Of a stretch of DNA of 45,607 nt, positions 1-8,834 are shown one piece after another. How positions within the stretch are numbered: position 1 is the first letter of the stretch; each line of letters begins with the position of its first letter. Origin of the DNA: Clostridia bacterium. GTDB taxonomy: Bacteria > Bacillota > Clostridia > Oscillospirales > QAMX01. Below the pieces are notes generated by a model. That model searched no databases and was not told the DNA's origin. It worked only from the letters and a program-made list of their open reading frames with translations. The DNA lies in contig JAFRWU010000007.1 of the NCBI GenBank assembly GCA_017441705.1, forward strand, positions 1 to 45,607, given 5' to 3'. The translations under genes and the position numbers were made by a program.

Positions 1-555
1 ATGAGCGGGATCACCTGGAACAATCCGAATCCGCTCTGGCAGGAGGACGGGCTGACCGAAAAGGGACGGATCTACGTCAGGGCATGTGTCGACGAAGGCG
101 TTGCGGTGGACGTGTCGCATCTCAACGACGCGGGCACCCGGGAGATCCTTTCGATGGGGATCCCGGCCGTGGCCTCCCATTCGGACGCGCGGGCGCTGTG
201 CCCCGTATGGCGTAATCTGCCCGACGACCTGATCCGCAGGATCGGAGAAAACCGCGGCCTGATAGGTATGAATTTCTGCGCTCACTTCATTGACGCCGAT
301 CCCCGGGAGCAGACCCTCCGGAGGCTTGCGGAGCATGCGGCGCATATCGCGGAGGTTGCGGGAGCCGGCGTCCTCGCCCTCGGATCTGATTTTGACGGTG
401 CGCCGATGCCCCGGGGAGTTGCCGGCGTTCAGGATCTGCCGCTTTTCGCGGAGGAGCTCTCCCGTGCCGGCTTCTCTCCGAAAGAGATTGACGACGTCTG
501 CTACGGTAACGCCTATCGATATTTTTTCGTGGAAAGGAAAGATAAACGGTTATGA
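1..555 (+). CDS. Membrane dipeptidase (peptidase family M19), C-terminal part
   Basis: This is the last 184 residues of a renal-dipeptidase-like zinc enzyme that cleaves dipeptides. Family M19 proteins usually have more than 300 residues, so the gene begins before the window, and the ATG at base 1 is probably an internal Met. Visible family motifs are VDVSHLND (about residues 37-44) and ASHSDARAL (58-66), which carry metal-site histidines, then RNLPDDLIRRIGENRGLIGM and the late LGSDFDGA motif with the conserved Asp. No signal peptide can be judged because the N terminus is missing. Its stop overlaps the threonine synthase start (ATGA), so the two are probably co-transcribed. Family assignment is firm; substrate is unknown. 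Confidence 0.9.
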   Translation: MSGITWNNPNPLWQEDGLTEKGRIYVRACVDEGVAVDVSHLNDAGTREILSMGIPAVASHSDARALCPVWRNLPDDLIRRIGENRGLIGMNFCAHFIDADPREQTLRRLAEHAAHIAEVAGAGVLALGSDFDGAPMPRGVAGVQDLPLFAEELSRAGFSPKEIDDVCYGNAYRYFFVERKDKRL

Positions 556-2045
556 GATATATCAGCACCAGAGGCGGGGAAACGGCGTCTCCTTCGGAAG
601 CGATCCTGCGGGGCATCGCGTCCGACGGCGGTCTTTACGTGCCCGAGGAAATGCCGAAGCTCTCCCCAAAGGACCTTCAGGACCTTTCCGCCATGGATTA
701 TCCCCATCGCGCGTCGGAGATCCTCGCCCGCTTTCTGACCGATTTTACGAAAGAGGAGCTTCTCGCTTACGCTTCGGCGGCTTACGGGAAGACAAAATTC
801 CCCGCGGAAGCCGCGCCGGTCAAAAGACTCGACGGGGAGACCCTGATCCTGGAGCTTTTCCGCGGCCCGACCGCGGCCTTCAAGGATATGGCGCTTCAGA
901 TCCTGCCCTATCTTCTCACCGCTTCGGCGCGGAAGAACGGGGCGGAGGATACCGTCATGATCCTGGTGGCCACCTCGGGCGACACGGGCAAGGCGGCGCT
1001 GGAGGGCTTCGCCGACGTGAAGGGGACCAAGGTCTTCGTTTACTATCCCGCAGACGGCGTCAGCCCGGCCCAGAAGCTGCAGATGATCACCCAGCGCGGC
1101 GGGAATGTCGGCGTCGCGGGGGTCAGAGGCAATTTCGACGACGCGCAGACAGGCGTGAAAAGGATCTTCGCCGACCGTGAGTTCGCCGCGGTCCTCAAGG
1201 AAAAGGGCGTCCGCCTTTCCTCCGCCAACTCCATCAACTGGGGACGCCTGGTCCCGCAGGTGGTCTACTATATATCGGCTTATCTCGACGCGGCGGCACT
1301 CGGCGCGGTCAAGCCCGGAGAAACGCTGGACGTCGCGGTGCCCACCGGCAATTTCGGCAATATCCTCGCGGCCTTCCTTGCGAAAAGGATGGGCCTTCCC
1401 CTGGGAAAGCTGATTTCGGCCTCCAACGAAAACAACGTCCTTTCGGATTTCATCAAAACCGGCATATACGACAGAAACCGTTCCTTCTTCACCACCGTTT
1501 CCCCCTCCATGGACATCCTGATTTCCTCCAACGTGGAAAGACTGCTCTGGTTCCTTGCAAAGGGGGACGCGGCGTCGGTGAGGGAAAAGATGGAAAAGCT
1601 CGGGAAAGACGGCCGGTATTCCCTGACCGTGGAGGAAAGGGCGGCGCTTCAGGCCGATTTCCTCGGCGGATGGGCCGGGGAAGAGGAAAGCCTTGCCGCC
1701 CTAAAAGCGGCGTGGAGGGAAAAGAAGTATCTTCCCGATACGCATACGGCGGTGGCGCTGGCGGTGCTTGAGAAGCTGCGCGCCGGATCGGGCGGGAAGA
1801 AGACGACGCTGGTGGCCGCCACCGCGAGTCCCTTCAAGTTTTCGGGCAGCGTGCTTTATGCGCTGGACGGCGTCAGGCGGCCTTCGTCGCCTTCGCTCGG
1901 GGAAGAGCTTTCGGATCTCACCGGGATCCAGATCCCGCCTCCGCTGCGGGATCTGGACAAGCGCGAGGTGCGTTTCGACCGGACGGTGACAAAGGAGGAA
2001 ATGCGCCTGCCGGTGCTGGAGCTTGCGGACAAAGGATCGGAATGA
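552..2045 (+). CDS. thrC: Threonine synthase
   Basis: A 497-residue PLP enzyme that converts O-phosphohomoserine to threonine in the cytoplasm. The N terminus MRYISTRGG with GIASDGGLYVPE is typical of the long bacterial/fungal type. The PLP lysine is in FRGPTAAFKDMALQ (Lys111), followed by ATSGDTGKAALEGF for phosphate binding and PTGNFGNILAA further on. The length fits the family. The ATG overlaps the stop of the dipeptidase by four bases, suggesting translational coupling. No other threonine pathway gene is visible here. It converges with a small minus-strand DUF1540 gene downstream. Confidence 0.97.
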   Translation: MRYISTRGGETASPSEAILRGIASDGGLYVPEEMPKLSPKDLQDLSAMDYPHRASEILARFLTDFTKEELLAYASAAYGKTKFPAEAAPVKRLDGETLILELFRGPTAAFKDMALQILPYLLTASARKNGAEDTVMILVATSGDTGKAALEGFADVKGTKVFVYYPADGVSPAQKLQMITQRGGNVGVAGVRGNFDDAQTGVKRIFADREFAAVLKEKGVRLSSANSINWGRLVPQVVYYISAYLDAAALGAVKPGETLDVAVPTGNFGNILAAFLAKRMGLPLGKLISASNENNVLSDFIKTGIYDRNRSFFTTVSPSMDILISSNVERLLWFLAKGDAASVREKMEKLGKDGRYSLTVEERAALQADFLGGWAGEEESLAALKAAWREKKYLPDTHTAVALAVLEKLRAGSGGKKTTLVAATASPFKFSGSVLYALDGVRRPSSPSLGEELSDLTGIQIPPPLRDLDKREVRFDRTVTKEEMRLPVLELADKGSE

Positions 2046-2049
2046 CGCG

Positions 2050-2073
2050 AAAAAAGCGGGGCCGGAGCCCCGC
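2050..2073 (-). terminator. Rho-independent terminator for the DUF1540 gene
   Basis: A seven-pair GC stem (2056-2062 with 2067-2073, loop CGGA) is followed, on the minus strand, by a run of six T (A run 2050-2055 on the plus strand). It lies just after the minus-strand stop at 2082. A short T run on the other side means it may also slow transcription leaving thrC. Confidence 0.75.
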
Positions 2074-2081
2074 TTTCCGGC

Positions 2082-2258
2082 TTACCGGCAGCCGGGTCTG
2101 GAACGGAAGGTGGCGCAGCGCGTCTCCGCTTCGGTGACGGCCTTCTCCTCGCCGACGGTGACGACCGGCGCGGAACAGGAGTTTTCGCCGGTGTGGTGCA
2201 CGCAGTTTCTGACCGTGCAGGCGACGCCGCAGTTGACGGTTTCTTTGTCGCAGGGCAT
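2082..2258 (-). CDS. DUF1540 cysteine-rich small protein
   Basis: A 58-residue protein that starts MPCDKETVNCGVACTVRNCV. It has eight cysteines spaced as in DUF1540 proteins of Clostridia, with the C-x-V-x-NC-V-x-H core followed by C-x-A-P-x-V-x-V. It is presumably a small metal-binding protein; the function of the family is not established. The start has a strong AAAGGAG site eight bases upstream, and a clean hairpin terminator follows the stop. It is transcribed against thrC. It is easy to miss because it is short and overlapped by a longer non-coding plus-strand frame. Confidence 0.85.
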   Translation of the reverse strand: MPCDKETVNCGVACTVRNCVHHTGENSCSAPVVTVGEEKAVTEAETRCATFRSRPGCR

Positions 2259-2381
2259 GGATTGAGGCTCCTTTCGGGATTCAGTTTTGTCGCGTCGCTT
2301 TGACGCGGTCTTAGTATACGGCGCCCGCCGCGGTTTATACGGGACGGACGGCGCGAAATCGCGGAAGAAAGGGAGGACGGC

Positions 2382-3098
2382 ATGGCTTTATACGCGATCG
2401 GGGATCTGCATCTTTCCCATGCGGTGAACAAATCCATGACCGTCTTCGGCGGCGTGTGGGAAAACTACGTGGAAAAGATCGAAACGAACTGGCGCGCCAA
2501 GGTCCGGGAAGAGGACACCGTGGTGGTTCTTGGCGATTTTTCCTGGGGCGTTTCCTTTGAGGAATGCCGGGAGGATTTCCTGTTCCTGGAAAGGCTCCCG
2601 GGGAAAAAGATCCTCCTGAAGGGCAATCACGACTATTACTGGACCACCCTGAAAAAGATGAACGCCTTTCTGGCGGAGACCGGCGTTGAAAGCGTCTCGT
2701 TTCTGTTCAACAACAGCTTCACGTACCGGGGCGAAGACGGCGAAGCGGCGATCTGCGGCACCCGCGGCTGGTTTTACGAGGAGGGCGGCGATCCCAAAAT
2801 CTACAACCGGGAGCTGGGCAGGCTGGAAACCTCGCTCCGCGCGGCGGAGGAGAAGCTGGAGAAGCTTGCCTTTCTGCATTATCCGCCCTTCGGCGTGGGG
2901 GATCCCCGGTCTCAGGTCACCGATCTATTGGAAAAATACGACGTGAAGCGCGTCTGGTACGGTCATCTTCACGGCGCGGCGCTCTTCGGCGTGCGGGCGG
3001 AGACCTCCTTCCGGGGGATCTGCTACCGGCTGGCGTCGGCCGACTTTATCGGCTTCGATCCGGTCCGGATCCCGTTTTCCGGTCCGGCAGAAGGCTGA
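2382..3098 (+). CDS. Calcineurin-like metallophosphoesterase
   Basis: A 238-residue predicted phosphohydrolase with all five family motifs: GDLHLSH (Asp8, His10), GDFSWG (Asp52), GNHDYYW (Asn82, His83), HYPPFG and YGHLHG near residue 190. These residues bind a two-metal centre. The whole length is one catalytic domain, as in the COG1768-type cytoplasmic phosphohydrolases. No signal peptide is seen. The ATG is preceded by GGGAGGACGGC. It stands alone between the DUF1540 gene and tig. The substrate is unknown. Confidence 0.9.
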   Translation: MALYAIGDLHLSHAVNKSMTVFGGVWENYVEKIETNWRAKVREEDTVVVLGDFSWGVSFEECREDFLFLERLPGKKILLKGNHDYYWTTLKKMNAFLAETGVESVSFLFNNSFTYRGEDGEAAICGTRGWFYEEGGDPKIYNRELGRLETSLRAAEEKLEKLAFLHYPPFGVGDPRSQVTDLLEKYDVKRVWYGHLHGAALFGVRAETSFRGICYRLASADFIGFDPVRIPFSGPAEG

Positions 3099-3107
3099 AA
3101 AACAGGG

Positions 3108-3167
3108 AAAAAGCCCGCCGCGCGGGAGAGACACCAAAAGAATCCCGGATTCGGCGGCTTTTTTTGT
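3108..3167 (+). terminator. Possible terminator after the phosphoesterase gene
   Basis: The arm at 3108-3120 (AAAAAGCCCGCCG) can pair with 3152-3165 (CGGCGGC then T run) with one bulged C, and a run of seven T follows. The loop is long (about 30 bases), so this is weaker than the other terminators in the window. Confidence 0.45.
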
Positions 3168-3176
3168 AAAACGGGG

Positions 3177-3205
3177 TAGAAATCGGCGCGGGAATGTGTT
3201 ATACT
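3177..3205 (+). promoter_or_regulatory. Promoter of tig (extended -10)
   Basis: TAGAAA at 3177-3182 and TATACT at 3200-3205 are separated by 17 bases, and a TGT directly before the -10 makes it an extended -10 promoter. It lies about 75 bases before the tig start. Confidence 0.65.
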
Positions 3206-3278
3206 ATCCTTTGCCTCATCGGCAAACGCCCGAAGGCGTCCCCGGACGCCAACCAAAGAGAAAGGTTTGAAACGAGTT

Positions 3279-4619
3279 ATGAGCTTAAAGAACGTGGAAA
3301 GACAGGAAAAGAACATCGCGGTCCTGGAGATCAGCGTCGACAAGGAAACCTTCGCCGCCGCCTGTCAGAAGGCCTACCGCAAGAACGTGGGAAAGATCAT
3401 GATCAACGGCTTCCGCAAAGGAAAGGCGCCGCGTCATATCGTTGAAAGAATTTACGGCAAGGACGTCTTCTATGAAGACGCCGTCGAGGATACGTATCCC
3501 GCCGCCTACGAAGCGGCCTGCAAGGAAGCGGGACTGGACATCGTCTCCCGCCCCGAGCTGACCATCAAGGAGATCGGAGAAGACGGATATACCTTCACCG
3601 CGAAGGTCGCCCTCAAGCCCGAGATCACCGTGAAGCAGTACAAGGGCCTGGAAGCCCCCTATACCGAACCCGTCGTCACCGACGAGGAGGTGGACGCCGA
3701 GATCGATATCCGCCGCAAAAAAAGCAGCCGTCTGGAGGACAAGGACGGTGAGGCCGAGCTGGGCGACACCGTGATCATCGATTACGAAGGCTTCCGCGAC
3801 GGCAAGCCCTTCGAGGGAGGCAAGGGCGAGGATCATCATCTGAAGCTCGGCTCCGGTTCCTTCATTCCTGGCTTTGAGGATCAGCTCGTGGGCAAAAAGG
3901 CCGGCGAGGAATACGAGATCAAGGTCACCTTCCCGACCGAATACCACGCGCCCGATCTGGCCGGCAAGGAAGCCACCTTCAAGGGGATCGTGCACGGCGT
4001 GAAGAAGGAGATCCTGCCCGAGCTGGACGACGATTTTGCCAGCGAGGTCTCGGAATTCGATACGCTTGACGAATACAGAGAGGATACCCGGAAAAAGCTT
4101 CTGGAGAACAAGACCAAGGCCGCCGACGCGAGCTTTGAAAACGCCCTTCTCGGCAAGATGATCGAGACCATTGAGGGAGACATCCCTGAAGCTATGTATG
4201 AGACCGAAGGGGACAACCTCGCTTCGGAGTACAGCTACCGGATGCAGAGCCAGGGCATCACCCTGGAAAACTATCTCAAGATCACCGGGCTCGACATGGA
4301 CGGCTTCCGCAAGAGCCTGAGACCGCAGGCCGAGAACCGCGTGAAGACCACCCTCGCCCTGGAATACGTGGCGAAGACCGAAGGCCTGGAGGTTTCGGAC
4401 GAGGACGTCGAAGCCGAATACAGGAAGATGGCCGACGAATACGGCATGGAGCTTGACCGGGTCAAGGAAATGGTCCCCGCCGAGGGCATGAAGCACGACC
4501 TTCTGATGCAGAAGGCGTCTGCTCTGGTACGCGACGCCGGCGTGAAGACCGAGCCCGCGCCGGAGAGCGAGGAAGCGCCCGCCGGAGAAAAGACCGAAGA
4601 GGAGACGGCCGCCGAATAA
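3279..4619 (+). CDS. tig: Trigger factor, ribosome-associated chaperone and prolyl isomerase
   Basis: A 446-residue three-domain chaperone. The N-terminal ribosome-binding domain contains GFRKGKAPRHIVERIYG (about residues 44-60), the signature loop that docks on the ribosome. A PPIase (FKBP-like) domain follows with DYEGFRDGKPFEGGKG and LGSGSFIPGFEDQLVG, then a helical C-terminal domain. The tail ends in an acidic Glu-rich stretch (PESEEAPAGEKTEEE). I chose the ATG at 3279 over an in-frame TTG at 3267 because AAAGG at 3261-3265 touches the TTG but lies 13 bases before the ATG, and MSLKNVE matches the family start. It is followed by clpP and clpX, the usual order. Confidence 0.96.
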   Translation: MSLKNVERQEKNIAVLEISVDKETFAAACQKAYRKNVGKIMINGFRKGKAPRHIVERIYGKDVFYEDAVEDTYPAAYEAACKEAGLDIVSRPELTIKEIGEDGYTFTAKVALKPEITVKQYKGLEAPYTEPVVTDEEVDAEIDIRRKKSSRLEDKDGEAELGDTVIIDYEGFRDGKPFEGGKGEDHHLKLGSGSFIPGFEDQLVGKKAGEEYEIKVTFPTEYHAPDLAGKEATFKGIVHGVKKEILPELDDDFASEVSEFDTLDEYREDTRKKLLENKTKAADASFENALLGKMIETIEGDIPEAMYETEGDNLASEYSYRMQSQGITLENYLKITGLDMDGFRKSLRPQAENRVKTTLALEYVAKTEGLEVSDEDVEAEYRKMADEYGMELDRVKEMVPAEGMKHDLLMQKASALVRDAGVKTEPAPESEEAPAGEKTEEETAAE

Positions 4620-4758
4620 GACGTCTGTATAATTCGGTGCGTCCCGGCGTACAATCGAAGAGAACGGGCGTCCTGAGGTGGTTTCCCGCACGCGGGGGCT
4701 CTTCACGGCGCCCGATCCGCCTGAAAGGCACAGATTCACATTCAAAGGAGGAAACGAA

Positions 4759-5349
4759 ATGAGTCTCGTTCCCATGGTCATCGAACAGACGAGCCGCGGC
4801 GAAAGATCCTACGATATTTACTCCCGCCTTCTCAACGACCGCATCGTCTTTCTGAGCGAGGAAGTCAACGACGTCACCGCCAGCCTCGTGGTGGCGCAGC
4901 TTCTCTATCTGGAATCCCAGGATCCCGACAAGGAGATCCAGTTCTACATCAACAGCCCCGGCGGATCGGTGACGGCGGGACTTGCGATCTACGACACCAT
5001 GCAGTATATCAAGTGCGACGTCTCCACGCTCTGCGTGGGCATGGCCGCCAGCATGGGCGCCTTCCTTCTGGCCGCCGGCGCCAAGGGCAAGAGGTTCGCC
5101 CTTCCCAACAGCGAGATCATGATCCATCAGCCGCTCGGCGGCTTCCAGGGTCAGGTCACCGATATCCGCATCCACGCGGAGCGGATGCAGCAGATCAAGG
5201 ACAACCTCAACAGGATCCTGGCCGACGAGACCGGGAAGCCCCTCGAGATCATTCAGCGCGACACCGAGCGCGACAACTTCATGACCGCCAACGAAGCCAT
5301 GGAGTACGGTCTGATCGACAAAGTGCTGAGAAGCCGCACCGATAAATAA
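4759..5349 (+). CDS. clpP: ATP-dependent Clp protease proteolytic subunit
   Basis: A 196-residue serine peptidase that forms the double heptamer barrel fed by ClpX. The catalytic triad is visible: Ser98 in GMAASMGAF, His123 in MIHQPLGG and Asp172 in [22 protein letters not shown] builds the oxyanion region. The ATG at 4759 has AAAGGAGG eight bases upstream; longer in-frame extension upstream lacks family similarity. A TATAAT at 4628-4633 in the tig-clpP gap has no good -35, so a separate clpP promoter is possible but weak. clpX follows after 36 bases. Confidence 0.97.
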   Translation: MSLVPMVIEQTSRGERSYDIYSRLLNDRIVFLSEEVNDVTASLVVAQLLYLESQDPDKEIQFYINSPGGSVTAGLAIYDTMQYIKCDVSTLCVGMAASMGAFLLAAGAKGKRFALPNSEIMIHQPLGGFQGQVTDIRIHAERMQQIKDNLNRILADETGKPLEIIQRDTERDNFMTANEAMEYGLIDKVLRSRTDK

Positions 5350-5385
5350 ACGATCGGAAACACGATCCGGGAAAGGACCGAAACC

Positions 5386-6651
5386 GTGAGAAAATGCTTT
5401 ATGTGCGGGAGGGACGAGGAGCACGTGGATCTCATCCGCGGCGCCAACGGCTATATCTGTACCGAATGCGTCCTGGCCTGCTACAACACCATCGAAGCCG
5501 AATACGTGGACCGTCCCTCTCCCAAAAGCGCGGGGAAAACGCCGCTCAAGGGGAAAAACGGCAGCCGGCGCTTTATGAATCCCAGGGAGATCAAGGAAGG
5601 CCTCGACAAATACGTCATCGGACAGGACGAAGCGAAGGTCGCCCTGAGCGTCGCGGTGCACAACCACTATAAGCGCATCTATTACCAGGACAAAAAGGAC
5701 GACGACGTGGAGCTGCAGAAGAGCAACATCCTGCTTCTCGGTCCCACCGGCTGCGGCAAGACCTATCTGGCCCAGACCCTGGCGAAGCTCCTGAACGTCC
5801 CCTTTGCCATTTCGGACGCCACCACCCTGACCGAAGCCGGCTACGTCGGCGAGGACGTGGAAAACATCCTCCTCCGCCTGATCCAGTCGGCCGATTACGA
5901 CGTGGAAATGGCCGAATGGGGCATCATCTATATCGACGAGATCGACAAGATCTCCCGCAAAAGCGAGAACACCTCCATCACCCGCGACGTGTCGGGCGAG
6001 GGAGTGCAGCAGGCGCTTCTGAAGCTTCTGGAAGGCACCGTGGCCAACGTCCCGCCCCAGGGCGGACGCAAGCATCCGCAGCAGGAGTTCATCCAGATCG
6101 ACACCACCAACATCCTCTTTATCTGCGGCGGCGCTTTTGACGGGCTGGAAAAGATCATCGAAAGCCGCATCAATCAGAAGGTCGTCGGCTTTACCGCCGA
6201 CGTGAAGGGCAAGGAGGAGATCGATCAGTCGAAGATCCTCCGGAACGTGGAGCCGCACGACATCGTGAAATACGGCCTGATCCCCGAACTGGTGGGCAGA
6301 CTTCCCGTCACGGTCGCCGTGGACAATCTCGGCGAGGACGCGCTGCTTCGGGTTTTGAAGGAGCCGAAGAACTCCCTGACCAAGCAGTATACCAAGCTGT
6401 TCGAGCTGGACGGCGTGGAGCTGGAGTTTGAAGAAGCGGCTCTGCGCGCCGTGGCGCGGGAGGCGGTGGAGCGCCGCACCGGCGCGCGCGGCCTGCGCTC
6501 GATCCTCGAGCGGTGCATGACCGACATCATGTTCGAGATCCCCTCGGCGGGCGACATCGAAAAGGTCGTGGTCACCGAGGAGTGCATCACAAAAAAGGCG
6601 CCGCCCACGGTGATCCACGGCAAGAGCGGCAAGAAGGCGCTGGAGGCGTAA
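5386..6651 (+). CDS. clpX: ATP-dependent Clp protease ATP-binding subunit ClpX
   Basis: A 421-residue AAA+ unfoldase that delivers substrates to ClpP. The N-terminal zinc domain has Cys4, Cys7, Cys25 and Cys28. Walker A is GPTGCGKT (119-126), Walker B is IIYIDEID, the pore loop GYVGED is present, and the RKH loop appears as [20 protein letters not shown] is the sensor-2 arginine region. The start is GTG at 5386 with AAAGGA eight bases before it. It is the last gene of the tig-clpP-clpX cluster, followed by a strong terminator. Confidence 0.97.
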   Translation: MRKCFMCGRDEEHVDLIRGANGYICTECVLACYNTIEAEYVDRPSPKSAGKTPLKGKNGSRRFMNPREIKEGLDKYVIGQDEAKVALSVAVHNHYKRIYYQDKKDDDVELQKSNILLLGPTGCGKTYLAQTLAKLLNVPFAISDATTLTEAGYVGEDVENILLRLIQSADYDVEMAEWGIIYIDEIDKISRKSENTSITRDVSGEGVQQALLKLLEGTVANVPPQGGRKHPQQEFIQIDTTNILFICGGAFDGLEKIIESRINQKVVGFTADVKGKEEIDQSKILRNVEPHDIVKYGLIPELVGRLPVTVAVDNLGEDALLRVLKEPKNSLTKQYTKLFELDGVELEFEEAALRAVAREAVERRTGARGLRSILERCMTDIMFEIPSAGDIEKVVVTEECITKKAPPTVIHGKSGKKALEA

Positions 6652-6680
6652 ATCCGGCGCCCGCAGAACGGCGTGACAAG

Positions 6681-6718
6681 AGCGGCCTTTCCGCATTTTT
6701 GCGGAAAGGCCGCTTTCC
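6681..6718 (+). terminator. Strong terminator after clpX
   Basis: A perfect 15-pair hairpin (6681-6695 with 6700-6714, loop TTTT) is followed by a T-rich stretch. It ends the tig-clpP-clpX transcripts. Confidence 0.8.
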
Positions 6719-6772
6719 CGTTTCGCCGGATGCCGGGGAAACGGGACGATCCGTGAAAAAAACGGGAAAGGC

Positions 6773-6802
6773 TTGACAAAACGGGCCGTCCGGGATTATG
6801 AT
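6773..6802 (+). promoter_or_regulatory. Promoter of the GNAT gene
   Basis: A perfect TTGACA (6773-6778) and TATGAT (6797-6802) with an 18-base spacer lie about 43 bases before the start codon. Confidence 0.75.
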
Positions 6803-6844
6803 GAAAAAAACACTTTCCGTCAGGGAAAAGAAAAGGAGAAGACC

Positions 6845-7474
6845 ATGTCTGTTTCTATCCGGAAGCTGACGCCCGATCAGTGGGAGACCTATCTGGACTT
6901 TTTCGACAACCGGGCCTTTACCGACGGGTCGCCTTACGCGGGCTGCTACTGCAACCTCTTCTATTTCACCCCGGAGGAGATCCGGGAGAAGTATCCCGAC
7001 CCCGGAAAGGCCGGATGGGAAGCCATGAGCCGGGCGATCCGCGAAAGCGCCGCGGAGATGGTGCGCAAAGGGGAAATCGCCGGGTATTTCGCCTTCGACG
7101 GAAGCGATCCGGTGGGATGGATCCACGCGAACGACCGGAAGAGATTCGTACGGGTGGGGGAATTCAACCCCGCAGCCCGGGAGGGCCGTTTCCTCACGCA
7201 TGAAAACGAGGAAAAAATCCTTTCGGTGGTTTGCTTTGAAGTCGCGCCGCCCTACCGGGGGCAGGGGATCGCCCGGACGCTTCTGGAGAGGGTGATCCGC
7301 GACGCGGAGGAAGAAGGATACGACGCGGTGGAGGCTTATCCCATCGCCCGGGAAAAGCGCGAGACGCTGGATTTCACCGGGCCGCTCCGCCTTTTCGAGA
7401 CGCTCGGCTTTGAGATCCTGAAAGGAGAAGACGGATATCTGACCGCGCGGCGGCGCTTCCGGAAGGAAGGCTGA
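6845..7474 (+). CDS. GNAT family N-acetyltransferase
   Basis: A 209-residue protein with one acetyl-CoA-dependent acetyltransferase fold. The core motif A is VCFEVAPPYRGQGIARTLLE (about residues 128-147), where RGQGIA binds the pyrophosphate of acetyl-CoA. The N-terminal half contains a short cysteine-bearing segment (YAGCYCNLFYF) that is often seen in this GNAT subgroup and may shape the acceptor site. The ATG at 6845 has AAAGGAGAAGACC before it. It has its own promoter and appears to be a single-gene unit. The acceptor substrate cannot be told from sequence. Confidence 0.88.
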   Translation: MSVSIRKLTPDQWETYLDFFDNRAFTDGSPYAGCYCNLFYFTPEEIREKYPDPGKAGWEAMSRAIRESAAEMVRKGEIAGYFAFDGSDPVGWIHANDRKRFVRVGEFNPAAREGRFLTHENEEKILSVVCFEVAPPYRGQGIARTLLERVIRDAEEEGYDAVEAYPIAREKRETLDFTGPLRLFETLGFEILKGEDGYLTARRRFRKEG

Positions 7475-7540
7475 CCCGGCCGGAAGGAACGCTTTTCCGG
7501 CAATGCGGCGCTTTTTCTCCGAAGGGCTCCTCTTTTTCTG

Positions 7541-7569
7541 TGGACAAGCCGGTGAAGCCGTGATATACT
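7541..7569 (+). promoter_or_regulatory. Promoter of the epimerase-like gene
   Basis: TGGACA (7541-7546) and TATACT (7564-7569) are spaced by 17 bases, and TGA before the -10 gives an extended -10. It lies about 50 bases before the GTG start. Confidence 0.7.
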
Positions 7570-7620
7570 GAAAAAAAGCCCCCGGCCGGCGTACCGCGCC
7601 GGCGGAAAGGAGGGAGCTTT

Positions 7621-8649
7621 GTGAAAAGGATCCTTTTGATCGGAGGAACGGGGACCATCAGCATGGCCGTGACGCGGCGGCTTGCCCGGGACCCCGCGTG
7701 GGAGGTTTGGCTTCTGAACCGCGGGAGGAGCGAAAGCGTCCTTCCCGAGGGCGTGAAGCAGATCGTCGCCGACATCCGCGACGAGGAAAACGTGAAAAGG
7801 AAGCTCACGGGCATGACCTTCGACGCGGCGGCGGATTTTATCGCCTTCCGTCCGGAGGAGGTCGAACGGGATTTCCGGCTCTTCCGGGGAAGGGTGGGAC
7901 AGTATCTTTTCACCAGCTCGGCGTCGGCTTATCAGAAGCCGGCGGTGTCCTACCGGATCACCGAAGAAACGCCTCTGGACAATCCTTTCTGGCTCTATTC
8001 CCGGAACAAGGCAGCGTGTGAAGAATTCCTGACGGCCAGATACCGGGAAGAAGGATTCCCGGTCACGATCGTCCGCCCCAGCCTGACCTATTCCGAAAAG
8101 AGTATCCCCTTCGCCCTGTCGGGCAGGAACGGATGCTGGCAGGTCCTGAAACGCATGAAGGAGGGCAAGCCGGTGATCGTGCACGGGGACGGCTCCTCCC
8201 TGTGGCAGGTGACCTTCAACGAGGATTTCGCCACGGGATATGTGGGGCTCCTCGGCGATCCCCGCGCCGTCGGCGAGGCGTTCCATATCACCGGGGACGA
8301 GGTCCTGACCTGGAATGCGATCTATAAAACCGCGGCCGACGCTCTGGGCGTTCCCTTCCGGCCCTGCCACGTCTCCTCGGATTTCCTCATCGCCGCCGGG
8401 AAACAGATCGGCATGGATCTGACGGGAAGTCTCCTCGGGGACAAGGCGGTCTCGCTGGTCTTCGACAACAGCAAGGTCCGCCGCTTTGCGCCGGATCTGA
8501 AAACGACGGTGCCCTTCCGGGAGGGCGTGGAGCGGGCGCTCCGGTATCTGAAGGAGCATCCCGAGGCGCAGATCGAGGATCCGGAATTCGACGCCTGGTG
8601 CGACCGGGTGGTCGAAGCACAGGAGGAAGCGAAGAAAAGCTTTCTCTGA
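7621..8649 (+). CDS. NAD-dependent epimerase/dehydratase family protein
   Basis: A 342-residue extended short-chain dehydrogenase-like protein. The N-terminal Rossmann motif is GGTGTISMAV (about 8-17). The catalytic region has FTSSASAYQKP with Ser/Tyr, and YSRNKAACEEFL replaces the usual YxxxK, so a Tyr-x-x-x-Lys pair is visible (YSRNK). The rest resembles nucleotide-sugar epimerase and atypical SDR proteins. The GTG start has GGAGGGAG close upstream. It has its own promoter and a terminator. The last 143 bases, including the stop, occur again at 17753-17895, see that entry. The substrate is unknown. Confidence 0.85.
   Translation: MKRILLIGGTGTISMAVTRRLARDPAWEVWLLNRGRSESVLPEGVKQIVADIRDEENVKRKLTGMTFDAAADFIAFRPEEVERDFRLFRGRVGQYLFTSSASAYQKPAVSYRITEETPLDNPFWLYSRNKAACEEFLTARYREEGFPVTIVRPSLTYSEKSIPFALSGRNGCWQVLKRMKEGKPVIVHGDGSSLWQVTFNEDFATGYVGLLGDPRAVGEAFHITGDEVLTWNAIYKTAADALGVPFRPCHVSSDFLIAAGKQIGMDLTGSLLGDKAVSLVFDNSKVRRFAPDLKTTVPFREGVERALRYLKEHPEAQIEDPEFDAWCDRVVEAQEEAKKSFL
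8507..8649 (+). repeat. 143-bp direct repeat, copy A (3' end of the epimerase gene)
   Basis: These 143 bases match 17753-17895 with four mismatches and no gap by my alignment. The match ends exactly at the TGA stop, although the hairpin terminators after both copies also share their stem arms. The two copies flank the 9.1-kb XRE/SPFH/TIR/SIR2 island. Confidence 0.95.
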
Positions 8650-8725
8650 AGAGCTTCACCAGAAGAGCTTTGCCGGAAGCGCTTCGCCTGAAAAGTCCCG
8701 CCTGAACGGTAATTATAGGAAAACC

Positions 8726-8758
8726 CGCGCGCCGGAAATCTCTTCCGGCGCGCGTTTC
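8726..8758 (+). terminator. Terminator after the epimerase-like gene
   Basis: A perfect 12-pair stem (8726-8737 with 8743-8754) is followed by a short T run. The stem sequence equals that of the terminator at 17918-17952. Confidence 0.8.
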
Positions 8759-8793
8759 TGCGCTTGTGGCGTTCCCCGCGCCGCACTGAATCT

Positions 8794-8830
8794 GAAAAAC
8801 GCGCGGTCCCCTTTTCCCGGGGCCGCGCGT
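8794..8830 (-). terminator. Terminator of the XRE regulator gene
   Basis: A 12-pair stem with one bulged T (8799-8811 with 8819-8830) is followed, reading the minus strand, by five T (A run at 8794-8798). It begins right after the minus-strand stop at 8835. Confidence 0.7.
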
Positions 8831-8834
8831 TCTT

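Noticed and set aside
4462-6696. A 744-codon minus-strand frame over tig, clpP and clpX.
   Set aside because: It lies antisense to three conserved genes, has His/Asp-rich composition typical of a shadow of GC-rich coding sequence, and shows no family motif.
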